From contig NZ_CP160328.2 in assembly GCF_040741455.2 (NCBI RefSeq), positions 1,677,701 to 1,741,700 of the forward strand: a stretch of DNA of 64,000 nt, in the 5' to 3' direction. Positions 1 to 9,862 of this stretch are shown here, one piece after another. The first letter of the stretch is position 1. Every line of letters begins with the position of its first letter. The position numbers and the translations under genes are program-made. The notes under the pieces were generated by a model. It searched no databases and was not told where the DNA came from. It saw only the letters and a program-made list of their open reading frames with translations. Origin of the DNA: Snodgrassella alvi. GTDB lineage: Bacteria > Pseudomonadota > Gammaproteobacteria > Burkholderiales > Neisseriaceae.

Positions 1-451
1 GTTCCAGTTGCTGGTTTAATTCTTTAATCGCAGGGCTATGTCCCAGCTTGTCCAGAGATAGGTTGGAAGCGGCTTGCATTTGTCCGTATTTTAAAGCGCG
101 GTCTACGGAGCTAAGCAGTTTTTGCAGGGAAATAGGTTTTTCCAGAAAATCAAGTGCACCGATTTTGGTAGCCTCTATAGCAGTATCGATACTGGCATGG
201 CCGCTCATCATCACTACTGGCATGGTAAGCTGTCCCGATTTTGCCCATTCTTTTAGTAAAGTAATTCCATCACAGTCTGGCATCCAGATATCCAGTAACA
301 CCATAGCGGGACGGGTTTGCTGGCGTAATTGGCGGGCAGTATCGGCGTTTTCGGCCGTAGTGACGGTATAACCTTCATCTTGCAGGATTTCCGATAGTAA
401 ATCGCGGATACCTATTTCATCGTCAACAATTAAAATATCACTGCTTCGCAT
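1..451 (-). CDS. ntrX: NtrX-type response regulator (N-terminal part, runs off the window)
   Basis: This is the first 150 residues of a two-component response regulator; the rest lies beyond base 1. The receiver domain is clear: acidic pocket DDE near residues 10-12, phospho-acceptor Asp in LLDIWMPDCDG near residue 54, the conserved MMSGHA stretch and the Lys of LEKPI. The following residues (LGHSPAIKELNQQL) begin the sigma-54 activator linker. The ATG at 449-451 overlaps the last 14 bases of ntrY, so the two are translationally coupled. By family it would be phosphorylated by NtrY and act on nitrogen or respiratory genes. Whether the AAA+ and HTH domains are intact cannot be seen here. Confidence 0.9.
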   Translation of the reverse strand, partial: MRSSDILIVDDEIGIRDLLSEILQDEGYTVTTAENADTARQLRQQTRPAMVLLDIWMPDCDGITLLKEWAKSGQLTMPVVMMSGHASIDTAIEATKIGALDFLEKPISLQKLLSSVDRALKYGQMQAASNLSLDKLGHSPAIKELNQQLE

Positions 452-2540
452 TTCTATTCACCTGTAATGGTAAGGTTATTTTGACACAAGCCAGTCCATT
501 TTTCTGATTACTGATCTGGATTCGTCCGCCGTGTTCTTCAATGATTTTTTTGACTACTGGCAATCCCAGTCCGGTACCACCGGGTTTGTCCGTTACATAT
601 GGATCGAATGCATGTAATAACATCTCCTGACTGAATGTTTTACCATTGTTGCTCACATAGAAAAGGATATGTTCGTTATTTATTTCGGTTGTTACGCTGA
701 TATGGGGTAAAGCATCAGCGCTGGCAGCCTCTACGGCGTTTTTGAGCAGGTTGTGAATAACCTGACGTAAAGCGCCGCTATCGGCGTTAACATACATTAC
801 TATCTTACTCAAATTAACCGTAAATGTACAATTACTACCTTCATAAAGTACCAAAACCTCGCGAATTAGTTCATTTAAATCAAGGTTTGTGAATTTTAAT
901 GCCGGGGCATGTGCATAATTGCGGAATGCTTCAACCATGTCTTTCATGGCGGCTACTTGTCTAATAATAGTATTGGTGGCACGGTTGAGTATCTGTGCAT
1001 CCGATTCATTAAGTTTATCACTGAGTTTCCAAGCCAGCCGCTCGGCTGAGAGCTGAATAGGCGTAAGTGGATTACGAATTTCATGTGCCAGCCGTTGTGC
1101 TACTTCGCCCCATGCAGCTTCTTTTTGGGCGCTTACCAGTGCAGTAACATCATCAAATACCAAAATAGTGCCGCCACCGCTGTCTTCCGGCAGTGGCGTA
1201 GCCTTACCCAGCAGTATCAAGGTTTCATCTTTGTGATTATAAGTGATTTGTACAGGTTTGTTTTGATGTTTTGTGGACAAAATCTGCCGAAATACATCGG
1301 CCAGCATAGCTGATTGCGGGTTTAGCTCAGACAGTTGATCTATATTTTGGCCTAGAATGGCATCTAGATTTTGTCCGAGGATATTTTCTGCCATTTGGTT
1401 GTAGGTAATCGGATGGTTATCAGCGTCAAGCGTGACTACGCCAGTGGTCAGACTGTTGAGAATATATTCCAAATAATGGCGTGCAGCTTCTTGCTGTTCA
1501 CGTGAGTGTCGAAGCTGTACGGTCATGTGATTAAAGAGTCCGGTAAGCTTGCCTAGTTCATCATTGCGGTAAATGGTTTGCTGTACATTCAGATCACCTT
1601 TGGCTACGGCTCTGGCGCCATCTGCAAGAGAAAGAATCGGAGCAACAAACTGACGGGCAAAATATAAAGCTACTAGTAAAGCCAAAACGATTGCCAGCAG
1701 GGTAGCCATCAGCAGAGTGGCCAGAAAAAAGGTTTGCAAGCTTTTTTTGGTAAAACTCAGTTCTCCGTATTTGGCGTGTGCGGCTTCGATTAAGGTAGCA
1801 TCCCGCGCTACTTTGGCTGGAATAGGTTGGCGGAAAAACAGGGCTTTATCGTTGTTATGCCCCGGCAAAATCAGCCAGCCCTGTGCATAAAGTATATTGT
1901 TGATGCTTTCAATTTCGCGGATTGAACCCGTGCTATGCAGATGGGACAAAAGATTTGGATTGAGTTCTGGTGTGGGCAGGTGCTTGGGGTTGTATTCGGC
2001 AACTAGTTGGCCGTTATGCAGATTGCGAATATTGAGTTGGCTAAACTGTTTATTCTGACCATAAGTTTGTAAAATCGGTAAAACTGGGCTTTGCAATCCA
2101 TTGGCTGCTATTAATGCAATTTGGATATTGACGGCGCGTCGCACGCTGTTATCTAATTCATAATCCAGAGCCGATTTACTCAAACTAATACTGCGGTTAA
2201 GGGCTTCTTCGGTATCGTTACCAAACCATGAATGTATGCTGTGAGAGATGAATTGTGCAGAAACGCCAAACAGAAACAGGCCAGGTAGAACAGCCACCAA
2301 TGTAAACATTAATGCCAGACGCATAGCAATTTTGGAGCCAAACTCCTGCCGGTGCCGACTTTGTAAAAGTTTCCACCAGTAAGAAGCAGCCATCACGGCC
2401 AGTGTCAGTACAAGTAAGGAAGCAAATCCGAATGCGAACCAGAAATACTGTGATAGGAAACCAGTATTTCCGGTGGCGACAGCCAGAACATACAGAGTCA
2501 CTACACAGAGTACTGCCATGACCAGAAGTAGCCGTCTCAT
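438..2540 (-). CDS. ntrY: NtrY-type membrane sensor histidine kinase
   Basis: A 700-residue sensor kinase with NtrY architecture. There are hydrophobic segments near residues 5-22, 35-52 and 70-98, a periplasmic region, another membrane segment near 270-294, and a HAMP linker after RQFVAPILSLADG. A PAS domain (about 355-465) follows, then the H-box LAHEIRNPLTPIQ with the phospho-accepting His near 486, the N-box HNLLKNAVEAA near 596 and the glycine-rich GGTGLGLPVVKK near 654. It sits directly upstream of and overlaps ntrX, and follows the DUF4390 gene by 5 bases. This matches the neisserial order. It autophosphorylates on His and passes phosphate to NtrX; the signal is not evident from sequence. 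Confidence 0.95.
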   Translation of the reverse strand: MRRLLLVMAVLCVVTLYVLAVATGNTGFLSQYFWFAFGFASLLVLTLAVMAASYWWKLLQSRHRQEFGSKIAMRLALMFTLVAVLPGLFLFGVSAQFISHSIHSWFGNDTEEALNRSISLSKSALDYELDNSVRRAVNIQIALIAANGLQSPVLPILQTYGQNKQFSQLNIRNLHNGQLVAEYNPKHLPTPELNPNLLSHLHSTGSIREIESINNILYAQGWLILPGHNNDKALFFRQPIPAKVARDATLIEAAHAKYGELSFTKKSLQTFFLATLLMATLLAIVLALLVALYFARQFVAPILSLADGARAVAKGDLNVQQTIYRNDELGKLTGLFNHMTVQLRHSREQQEAARHYLEYILNSLTTGVVTLDADNHPITYNQMAENILGQNLDAILGQNIDQLSELNPQSAMLADVFRQILSTKHQNKPVQITYNHKDETLILLGKATPLPEDSGGGTILVFDDVTALVSAQKEAAWGEVAQRLAHEIRNPLTPIQLSAERLAWKLSDKLNESDAQILNRATNTIIRQVAAMKDMVEAFRNYAHAPALKFTNLDLNELIREVLVLYEGSNCTFTVNLSKIVMYVNADSGALRQVIHNLLKNAVEAASADALPHISVTTEINNEHILFYVSNNGKTFSQEMLLHAFDPYVTDKPGGTGLGLPVVKKIIEEHGGRIQISNQKNGLACVKITLPLQVNRNAKQ

Positions 2541-2545
2541 GTTAA

Positions 2546-3142
2546 TTAATCCGCGTTGATAACCAGACGATGCCAGCCGGAATCTAGTTGCCAGTTATGA
2601 GAGGTTAGGGCATTGATTTGAAAAGGTTTGGGTAATTGACTGATACTCAAACTAAGGCGGACATCAGCTCGTACTTCTCCGGCTGATACGCCACTGAGTG
2701 TGCCACTACTAAGAACACGCCAGTTTGCTGCTGCACCAATGGCTTTAAGTGCTGTTTCCAAGCTATTATATTCGGTAGAGAACGTTGACCCCATGCTGAC
2801 TCGATAGCGATTGGTCAAAGGATGATATGCGAGCTTGTACTGGATAAGATTATCACCTGCAATCAGGTTGTTAATCCGGTTGCGGTAGGAGGCAAGAGTA
2901 GGAGCGGTGAGCTGGTAGTTGAGGTCGAAGTTTAAGGGAACGCCTTGCGTCAATGCCTGTTTGAGCTGATCGGGCAGTTGGGTGTTAAAACGGGTATTGA
3001 TGGAAAGCTGGCCATTGGGGGTAATATAGGCCTGAGCACGCGTGGTGCTTATGCCTTCTGCCTGTGCCAGAGTGATGCTCAGGCAGAGCAGACAGGCAAA
3101 AAATAGACTAAATTTTATCGATAAGCGCGTAAAAAAAGCCAT
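2546..3142 (-). CDS. DUF4390 family secreted protein
   Basis: About 198 residues starting at MAFFTRLSIKF, which gives a clear Sec signal peptide ending in LAQAEG. The longer reading frame starts 9 codons earlier but would spoil the signal peptide, so the inner ATG is preferred. The protein is rich in Gln, Asn, Leu and Ser and resembles the DUF4390 family found between rsmB and ntrY in Neisseria; function is unknown. Its 5' end overlaps the 3' end of rsmB by 35 bases, so it is probably translated by coupling. The location suggests an envelope role connected with the NtrYX system, but that is only inferred from co-occurrence. Confidence 0.8.
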   Translation of the reverse strand: MAFFTRLSIKFSLFFACLLCLSITLAQAEGISTTRAQAYITPNGQLSINTRFNTQLPDQLKQALTQGVPLNFDLNYQLTAPTLASYRNRINNLIAGDNLIQYKLAYHPLTNRYRVSMGSTFSTEYNSLETALKAIGAAANWRVLSSGTLSGVSAGEVRADVRLSLSISQLPKPFQINALTSHNWQLDSGWHRLVINAD

Positions 3143-4361
3143 CTTGTCTGCTGTTCGGTAACAATACACGTGACAGACGCTCTCGGGCGTCGGAATGTCG
3201 GGTTAAAAAACGGGCCAGTTGCTGCTGATTTTCCTCGACAAAAATCGAACAAGTGGCCAATAGCATGCGTCCGCCAGATTTTAATGTCAGCCACAAATTA
3301 TCCAGTAAAGCCTGCTGCTGTAAGGCTGTTTTTTGGCCATCTTGTGGCTGACGCAGCCATTTGATATCCGGATGACGTTTTACTACACCGGAAGCGGTAC
3401 AGGGTACATCGGCCAAAATGGCATCAAAAGTGTTGTTATCATACCATGAGTGCAGCTCTTTTGCGTCGGCACAATGCAGCTGTGCCTGTTGCTGAAGACG
3501 TTGCAGATTATCCTTTACTCGCTGCAAACGCTGAGAATCAATATCTAGTGCTGTGACTTCACATTCTGCCCATTCAAGTATATGTCCGGTTTTACCCCCC
3601 GGCGCGGCACAGGCATCCAAAATGCGTTCGCCATTCTGTGGGTTCAGCAATGGAATAGCCTGCTGTGCTCCATAATCCTGTACGGAAACCTGACCATCTG
3701 CAAAGCCTGGTAGTTTTTGCACAGTTATAGGCTGTTGCAACATGATGCTATGCGTATCCAGAATTTTTGCCGGTATGTCGGCTTTAACCAGTTCGTTCAA
3801 ATATTGTTCAGCATCGGTAACACGACGGTTTACGCGCAGAGTCATGGGTGGGTGTTGCTGCATGGCCGTAGCTATATTATGCCAATGTTGAGGATAGTGC
3901 TTTTTCAGGTAATTTAACCACCATGCTGGCAGGTTGTAGCGTGCTTCTTCCTGCTTGTTGGTGGTGGCTATAAGCGTTTCACGCTCGCGCAGAAAACGCC
4001 GGAGTAAGGCATTAACCAGCTTCTGATAGCGACCACCGTAGATTTGACGTGCATTATTCACTGCTTCATTGACCACGGCATGAGTAGCGTTACGGCTGAA
4101 ATTTAGCTGATACAAGGCAATGATAAGCAGATGATTGATCTCATTAGGCGGAAATGATTTTGTCATTTTTCGTACTAGCTGCTGCAGTAAACCTAAATAC
4201 CGCAAGCTGCCGTGACTTAAATCTTGCAATGCACCTTTGTCTGCTGGAGACAGTTCACTATGCTGCTGTATAAGCTGAGTCAGTACTTCACTTAAATTAC
4301 GACCGCTTAATACTTCTCCTAAGGAGTAGGCTGCCAACTGTTGAGCTCGTGCCATGCTCAT
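3108..4361 (-). CDS. rsmB: 16S rRNA (cytosine-967-C5)-methyltransferase
   Basis: A 417-residue RsmB (Sun/Fmu). It has an N-terminal NusB-like helical RNA-binding domain (residues 5-130) and a C-terminal Rossmann methyltransferase domain. Visible motifs are the SAM-binding DACAAPGGKT (249-258), motif IV DVPCTASG with its Cys near 321, and motif VI ATCS with the nucleophilic Cys near 371. The reaction is SAM-dependent C5 methylation of C967 in 16S rRNA. It overlaps fmt by 4 bases (ATGA type) in the def-fmt-rsmB operon. Length and motifs are normal. Confidence 0.95.
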   Translation of the reverse strand: MSMARAQQLAAYSLGEVLSGRNLSEVLTQLIQQHSELSPADKGALQDLSHGSLRYLGLLQQLVRKMTKSFPPNEINHLLIIALYQLNFSRNATHAVVNEAVNNARQIYGGRYQKLVNALLRRFLRERETLIATTNKQEEARYNLPAWWLNYLKKHYPQHWHNIATAMQQHPPMTLRVNRRVTDAEQYLNELVKADIPAKILDTHSIMLQQPITVQKLPGFADGQVSVQDYGAQQAIPLLNPQNGERILDACAAPGGKTGHILEWAECEVTALDIDSQRLQRVKDNLQRLQQQAQLHCADAKELHSWYDNNTFDAILADVPCTASGVVKRHPDIKWLRQPQDGQKTALQQQALLDNLWLTLKSGGRMLLATCSIFVEENQQQLARFLTRHSDARERLSRVLLPNSRQDGFFYALIDKI

Positions 4362-5299
4362 GCACTGATCTCCGCTGAGTCCAATCTGCTACCCTCTGGT
4401 AAGGTATGTCCACTCTGAAATGAAGCTACAGACATGGCTTTACTGCCTGCCTTCTGAATTTCCTGAATGCTGATGGCGCCTGTGCCACAGGCAATAATCA
4501 GTTCATGTTCGTTGCTATGCAAGACAGTACCTGCCGCACCAGAATGTGCGGTGATGTTTGCCTGCCAGATTTTTAGTGGTTTATCTTGCCAGATAGTCCA
4601 AGCTCCGGGTACGGGGTTAAAGGCACGAATTTTGCGGACAATTTCAGTAGCCGGTTGACACCAATCGATTTGTGCCTCTGCTTTGGTTAATTTCTGGGCA
4701 TAGGTAACACCCGTCTCACTCTGAGGAATAGCTTGTAAACGCTCAATCTGTCGTAAATCAGCAACAATCGCAGTGGCACCTAAATGCATTAAAGCATCGT
4801 GTACGTTAGCTGCCGTATCATCAGCACCTATAGTGTAAGTATGGCGGCTGATTATCGCACCGGTATCCAGACCAGCATCCATTTGCATGATACAGACGCC
4901 GGTTTCTTTATCGCCAGCTTCGATGGCGCGCTGGATGGGCGCCGCACCGCGCCATCGTGGTAAAAGAGAAGCATGAATATTTAGACAACCGTACTTAGGT
5001 ATTTCCAATACAGCCTGCGGCAGTATTAATCCGTAAGCTGCTACAACCATCACATCTGCATTCTGTTCCTGTAATATGGTCTGTGCTTCCGCCGTCTTAA
5101 GTGTTGCAGGCTGAAGAACGTTAAGTCCATGTGTCAAGGCAGCTTTTTTTACCGCGCTTGGTTGTAGTTTCAATCCGCGGCCACTGGGACGATCTGGCTG
5201 GGTTAAAACCAATGGCACTTCAAAACCGGCAGCAACGATGGCATTAAGTGCGGCTGCGGCAAAATCAGGAGTACCAGCAAATATTACAGAAGGCTTCAT
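4358..5299 (-). CDS. fmt: Methionyl-tRNA formyltransferase
   Basis: About 313 residues from MKPSVIFAGTPDFAA; the open frame extends 22 codons further upstream but the family starts at this methionine. The formyl-transferase domain carries the catalytic Asn-x-His in NIHASLLPRWRG and the downstream Asp in MDAGLDTGAI. A C-terminal OB-like tRNA-binding domain begins around KIRAFNPVPGAW. It transfers the formyl group from 10-formyl-THF to initiator Met-tRNA. It lies between def (75 bases upstream) and rsmB (4-base overlap), the standard translation-initiation operon. Confidence 0.95.
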   Translation of the reverse strand: MKPSVIFAGTPDFAAAALNAIVAAGFEVPLVLTQPDRPSGRGLKLQPSAVKKAALTHGLNVLQPATLKTAEAQTILQEQNADVMVVAAYGLILPQAVLEIPKYGCLNIHASLLPRWRGAAPIQRAIEAGDKETGVCIMQMDAGLDTGAIISRHTYTIGADDTAANVHDALMHLGATAIVADLRQIERLQAIPQSETGVTYAQKLTKAEAQIDWCQPATEIVRKIRAFNPVPGAWTIWQDKPLKIWQANITAHSGAAGTVLHSNEHELIIACGTGAISIQEIQKAGSKAMSVASFQSGHTLPEGSRLDSAEISA

Positions 5300-5374
5300 A
5301 CAACAAATCCACAATACATCACCGCAAGTATTTATTACTGGCGATACAGTTAACAGGTCAGACAAAAGGTCAAA

Positions 5375-5878
5375 TTACATTTTTTCGCGGGCGCGTTTTT
5401 TCAGTTTGGTTTTTATGCGATTCTGTTTTAATGGCGACAGATATTCGACAAATACTTTACCAGCAAGGTGATCAAGCTCATGCTGGATACAGATGGCCAG
5501 CAAGCCGTCTGCTTCCAGAGTAAACTTTTCACCGTGCTCATTATATGCTTCAACCGAGATACGTTCAGAGCGGTGTACCATTTCATAAATACCGGGTACA
5601 GAAAGACAGCCTTCTTCATATTCGGTATCACCCTCACGGGCAGTTATTACCGGATTAATGAAGACTCTGAGTTCATTACGTTCTTCGGAGAGATCCATCA
5701 CTACTACACGTTCATGAACATTTACCTGAGTGGCAGCCAACCCGATTCCTCTGGCCTGATACATGGTCTCGGCCATATCCTGCACTAGTGTGCGGATTCT
5801 GTCATCAAATTGAGTCACAGACTGCGCAACAGTATGTAAACGCTCATCAGGATATTGTAAAATGTTTAATAGAGCCAT
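5375..5878 (-). CDS. def: Peptide deformylase
   Basis: A 167-residue iron/zinc deformylase with all three motifs: [19 protein letters not shown] (metal Cys) and [10 protein letters not shown] (two metal His plus catalytic Glu). It removes the N-formyl group from nascent proteins, the counterpart of fmt directly downstream. The basic C-terminal tail ([12 protein letters not shown]) is usual for proteobacterial type I enzymes. It heads the minus-strand operon and shares a 157-base divergent promoter region with the LysM gene. Confidence 0.96.
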   Translation of the reverse strand: MALLNILQYPDERLHTVAQSVTQFDDRIRTLVQDMAETMYQARGIGLAATQVNVHERVVVMDLSEERNELRVFINPVITAREGDTEYEEGCLSVPGIYEMVHRSERISVEAYNEHGEKFTLEADGLLAICIQHELDHLAGKVFVEYLSPLKQNRIKTKLKKRAREKM

Positions 5879-6035
5879 TATGTGTTTAATTCCTTGTTCA
5901 ATCTGACCTGTTTACATGATGGCAAAACTGGATTTTTAAAGATTGTTGATATAGATTCAGGTAAACTGGCACTTATATCCATACTATGTCATATAACAAC
6001 TATTTAAAACAGTAATTTCCCTAAGGATACTTTAC

Positions 6036-7268
6036 ATGCATAAACATATTATAACTCTGCTGTGTACACTGAGTATGGCCATATCCGCACCTGTGATGGC
6101 AAAACTGAATATTCGTCCAGATGCACCAGCGCAATATGTAGTCAAAAACGGCGATACACTGTGGAGCATATCCGGTAAGTATCTTTATAGCCCATGGCAA
6201 TGGCCCAAGCTCTGGGGCTCCAATCGTAGTCAAATCCATAATCCGCAAAGGATTTATCCAGGGCAGGTATTGTCTTTGCGCTATGTAGATGGTCAGCCCC
6301 GTCTTGGCTTTGATAACAGTGCAGGAATTCCAACGATTAAGTTGGAGCCGAAAATTCGTAATCTGTCTTCTGGTTATGGAATCAGTACTATAGATGTTGA
6401 TTTTTTCAGAATGTTTATGCAGCATCCGCAGGTCATTGATAAGGAGGAGACCAGAAATGCACCACGATTAGCTGCGGGACCGGAAAACAGAATACTGTTT
6501 TCTAAAGGGGATAGAGTTTATGCAGATCGCCAACTTGAACCAGGCCGTTATCTGGTTTATCGCATTGAACAGAATGTTACCGACCCAGATACGCATAAAT
6601 ATCTTGGTCAGCTAGTACGCTTTAGCGGTGAAGTTGCTACTTTAGCGGGACAAAACAGTGCCCTGAACGAGCGAAGCCCAGATGAAGCTGCCAACTTACC
6701 CAAAGATGAGTATTATACACGTGTGAATCCATTGATTAAATTACCAACACGTACTGCACAGCCAATGGTTGTGACTAATATTGCATCTGAAATCAATAAG
6801 GGCGATTATCTGTTAAAAATTACAGATGAGCATGATCCGTTTCAAATGATGCCTCATGCACCTAATACTCAGGTTAAAGGCAAAATTGTGTCTGTAATGG
6901 ATGGCATACAGGAAGCTGGCCCTTATCAGACAATTACTATTAATTTGGGTAAAAATGACGGTATAGATAAAGGCACTGTATTGAGTTTGTATACTAAAAG
7001 TCGTCAGTTTAAAGCAGGATTTTCGACAGATTCAAAATCATCACGCAACGTATTTAAATATTTAAGTATTCCTGCTGAGGAGGTTGGTCTGGCAATGGTT
7101 TACCGTGTGAGTGATAATTTATCTTCTGCATTGATTATCAGTGCATCTAATGCAGTTCAAATAGGTGATCTGGTAATGAATCCTGGACATGATATGGATG
7201 ATGTCCGTCCTGAGTCAGCACATGTATTCGGTTTGCAAAATGCTGAACCTAAAATGACTGACGATTAA
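6036..7268 (+). CDS. Secreted LysM-domain protein
   Basis: 410 residues with an N-terminal signal peptide (cleavage after PVMA) and one LysM peptidoglycan-binding domain near residues 33-82 (YVVKNGDTLWSIS ... YPGQVLSL). The long remainder, containing regularly spaced beta-rich segments such as VKGKIVSVMDG and INLGKNDGIDKGTVLS, resembles the LysM proteins coded next to def/dprA in Neisseria. It probably sits in the periplasm attached to the wall. Transcribed divergently from def. An unusually strong Rho-independent terminator follows, so it is probably monocistronic. Confidence 0.85.
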   Translation: MHKHIITLLCTLSMAISAPVMAKLNIRPDAPAQYVVKNGDTLWSISGKYLYSPWQWPKLWGSNRSQIHNPQRIYPGQVLSLRYVDGQPRLGFDNSAGIPTIKLEPKIRNLSSGYGISTIDVDFFRMFMQHPQVIDKEETRNAPRLAAGPENRILFSKGDRVYADRQLEPGRYLVYRIEQNVTDPDTHKYLGQLVRFSGEVATLAGQNSALNERSPDEAANLPKDEYYTRVNPLIKLPTRTAQPMVVTNIASEINKGDYLLKITDEHDPFQMMPHAPNTQVKGKIVSVMDGIQEAGPYQTITINLGKNDGIDKGTVLSLYTKSRQFKAGFSTDSKSSRNVFKYLSIPAEEVGLAMVYRVSDNLSSALIISASNAVQIGDLVMNPGHDMDDVRPESAHVFGLQNAEPKMTDD

Positions 7269-7326
7269 AGACCTATATAATGCAGATTCTTCAGAAGATT
7301 GCATATAATCAAATATGATCATAAAG

Positions 7327-7359
7327 AAAAGTGCGGAATATCCATTTCGCACTTTTTCT
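7327..7359 (+). terminator. Rho-independent terminator after the LysM gene
   Basis: A 9-bp perfect stem AAAAGTGCG (7327-7335) with CGCACTTTT (7348-7356), 12-base loop, followed by T residues. It lies 58 bases after the LysM stop codon. Confidence 0.85.
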
Positions 7360-8237
7360 GCTTTATGCGGATAGATGAATAAATATGTAAATCAGATAGA
7401 TAGATTTTTCGTGCTGATAAATCATTCTCATACTACGAAATATAAATTTATCAGTTATTTGCCAATTTGTCTTTGTCGATCAAACCGTTCAAATTTTTTT
7501 TCACATTTTAAAAATTTTTCTGTTTGAATTATTTCGTGAAACAAGCCAATTAGCAAGAAATCTATTTATTTTTCTAAAATCTGTTTGACCTTTAATACTA
7601 ATCCAATTCCCTATATGGGAAATGATATTGCAATTCGCTTCAATAAAATGATTTTATGCTGACCAATGCATTAATAGCTTATTTTGTAAAAATAATATAA
7701 TTTAATCAATTATTTGTTCTTTGATATTGCAAAAATAACAATTGATATTATTTCGAGTCACAATTTTCAATGATAATTTTATAGATACATTAATTACGTA
7801 GGTTTGATTTCTAGATGAAATGTTTTAGAATACCCAGTTTATTTGCCAAATATTTCTCAAATATTTCAGTAATCTGAATAGAAGTGTGTCTGATAAGTGC
7901 GGGAATTGGGCTGAATGTATAGTGGATAAATACAATCTACTGTCAGAGTTATAGCATATTTCTGCAATTATTTCTGTGGGCAATGGAATGTTGCTGTGAA
8001 GCTTTATTTGAAATAAATATTAAGTAAATCAGTCGATTTTGATTTTAGTTGCCTTAATCTCAGGTTGGTAAATCAGGATTGTTGCTGCTTGCATAAATAG
8101 CAGTAGCGTGACTATGTTAAACCGGACGTGCTGGTTATGCTTTTTGCACGATTGTATTTAATCAATTTAAATAACCCACCCTTTATCCCTTTTACAATAC
8201 TAGCCTGTTTTCGTTTGTAATTTATACACGGAATGAT
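7360..8237. other. Long AT-rich intergenic region
   Basis: About 880 bases without an open frame of convincing length on either strand. Base composition is very AT-rich with many stops in all frames. Only short palindromes are visible (for example TTCCC/GGGAA around 7606-7620) and the promoter of the operon starting at 8238 must lie near its right end. I see no protein remnant, tRNA or tandem repeat. Confidence 0.6.
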
Positions 8238-8984
8238 ATGAGTTGTTTTACACCCATTGTTGAAAATAAGACTGGTCTGAAATCTTTATTTCAGGCAACT
8301 GATTTGTATCAGTATGCTGTATTGTGTGATTTTGACGGTACCATCAGTGAGAAAGATGTTACTGATACATTGCTTGAAAATTTTGGTAACGATACATGTA
8401 TCCAATTGGAGAAGCAATGGCAGGAAGGCATGATTGGTTCGCGAGAATGCATGCGTCAGCAGATTGCTAATATGGACGCCAGTCTGTCCGAGCTGGACAA
8501 TGTACTCACAACAATCCGCATTGATCCGGCTTTCAGCAAGTTTATTCATTTAGCTCGTAACATGCATTTGAATGTGCATATCGTCAGTGATGGGTTGGAT
8601 TATGCTATTCGGTCAATTCTGAATCGCTACGGCTATGATTTTCTTCCTGTTTATGCCAACCGATTATTACATAATCAACAGCGGGGTTGGCAGCTGGAAT
8701 TTCCTTATGCTAATGAGCACTGCCTCAAAGCCAGTGGAAATTGTAAATGTCAACATCGTCAGAAATTGTTCGGTTTTCAGAAAGTTTTTTATGTCGGCGA
8801 TGGTACTTCGGATTTTTGTGTGGTCGATAAAGTCGATTTGGTTTTTGCCAAGGATAAACTGATTGATTTCTGTCAGCAGCGGGGTATCCAGTACTATCCG
8901 ATTCAGGATTTTGGTGATGTTGCAGCCATTCTGCCTAATTTGATTGAAGAGCCGGTAGAAAATTATTGCCTGTCTCCAGCCTAA
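8238..8984 (+). CDS. HAD-superfamily phosphatase, MtnX-like
   Basis: 248 residues. HAD motif I is LCDFDGTIS (nucleophile Asp31, acid/base Asp33), motif II is the Ser of HIVSDGLDYAI, and motif IV is VGDGTSDFCVVDKVD. The layout is that of the HAD-IB group that includes MtnX (diketo-methylthiopentane phosphatase) and PSP-like phosphatases. The other methionine-salvage genes are not next to it, so a role in methionine salvage is doubtful. A phosphatase step in the neighbouring pathway is more likely, because the hydrolase, transporter pair and PLP enzyme genes follow with short gaps of 21-32 bases or a 1-base overlap. Confidence 0.82.
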   Translation: MSCFTPIVENKTGLKSLFQATDLYQYAVLCDFDGTISEKDVTDTLLENFGNDTCIQLEKQWQEGMIGSRECMRQQIANMDASLSELDNVLTTIRIDPAFSKFIHLARNMHLNVHIVSDGLDYAIRSILNRYGYDFLPVYANRLLHNQQRGWQLEFPYANEHCLKASGNCKCQHRQKLFGFQKVFYVGDGTSDFCVVDKVDLVFAKDKLIDFCQQRGIQYYPIQDFGDVAAILPNLIEEPVENYCLSPA

Positions 8985-9008
8985 AGTATCATCCGCCGAT
9001 TTGTTATT

Positions 9009-9830
9009 ATGATTCAAGATTCCTCCTATTTTTTACCCGGTAATCACAATGGTGTGCTACTCATCCATGGTTTGACCGGCACGCCGAATGAAATGCGTAT
9101 TCTGGCTAAAGGATTGCATCAGGCCGGTTTTACTGTCTATGCTATGCAGCTAGCGGGACATTGTGGTGATGAAGCTGATTTATGTCAGACTAGCTGGCGT
9201 GACTGGTATGCTAGTGTGCAGGAAGCCGCTCAGTTTTTACGGGAGCGTGTTGATAACCTGTTTGTTGCGGGATTATCCATGGGTGCATTGCTGGCTTTGA
9301 AGCTGGCAGCTGATCAACCCGAGCTAGTAAAAGGAGTAGGCGTCTATGGGGTGACGTTCAGCTATGATGGCTGGTCTATTCCGTTATGGGCAAAACAGCT
9401 TTTTGTTCTGCTGCCTGTTTTAAAAAAACTGCATTTATTCCAAAAAACTTCTTTTATCGAAAAGCCACCGTACGGTCTGAAGGATGAGCGTATCCGTGCC
9501 ACGGTCGCTGCCAGCATGTTCAGTGGTGACAGTGCTAGTGCCGGTTTGGCAGGTAATCCGTTTCCTGCTCTGGCAGAAATGCAAGCGTTGGCCAAACTGA
9601 TGCGTCAGCAGCTTTCACAGGTAAAAGCACCCTGTTTGATTATGCATTCAGGTCATGATGATATTGCCAATATCAACACCAATGCGCGACTAGTGGAAAA
9701 ACATGTAAGTGGTCCCACGCGATTTGTGGTGCTTGATGACAGCTATCATTTAATTACTATAGACAGGCAGCGGCGGGAAGTAATTAATCAATCAGTAGCT
9801 TTCTTTGAAAATATTGTTCAATCAGCTTAG
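9009..9830 (+). CDS. Alpha/beta hydrolase (carboxylesterase / acylglycerol-lipase type)
   Basis: 273 residues with a complete catalytic triad: nucleophile Ser90 in AGLSMGA, Asp217/218 in HSGHDDIAN and His247 in DSYHLIT. The oxyanion-hole motif LLIHGLTGTP is at the N-terminus. This is the Est30-like carboxylesterase / monoacylglycerol lipase pattern, usually cytoplasmic; no signal peptide is visible. It starts 24 bases after the HAD gene, so the two are co-transcribed. The substrate cannot be told from sequence; a role in trimming an ester or thioester intermediate of the local pathway is inference. Confidence 0.85.
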   Translation: MIQDSSYFLPGNHNGVLLIHGLTGTPNEMRILAKGLHQAGFTVYAMQLAGHCGDEADLCQTSWRDWYASVQEAAQFLRERVDNLFVAGLSMGALLALKLAADQPELVKGVGVYGVTFSYDGWSIPLWAKQLFVLLPVLKKLHLFQKTSFIEKPPYGLKDERIRATVAASMFSGDSASAGLAGNPFPALAEMQALAKLMRQQLSQVKAPCLIMHSGHDDIANINTNARLVEKHVSGPTRFVVLDDSYHLITIDRQRREVINQSVAFFENIVQSA

Positions 9831-9862
9831 AAAGTTTTTCCTGTTGCAGAAAGAATGATTGT

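Noticed and set aside
48-371. Plus-strand open frame of 107 codons
   Set aside because: Antisense of the ntrX receiver domain, which is clearly coding on the minus strand.
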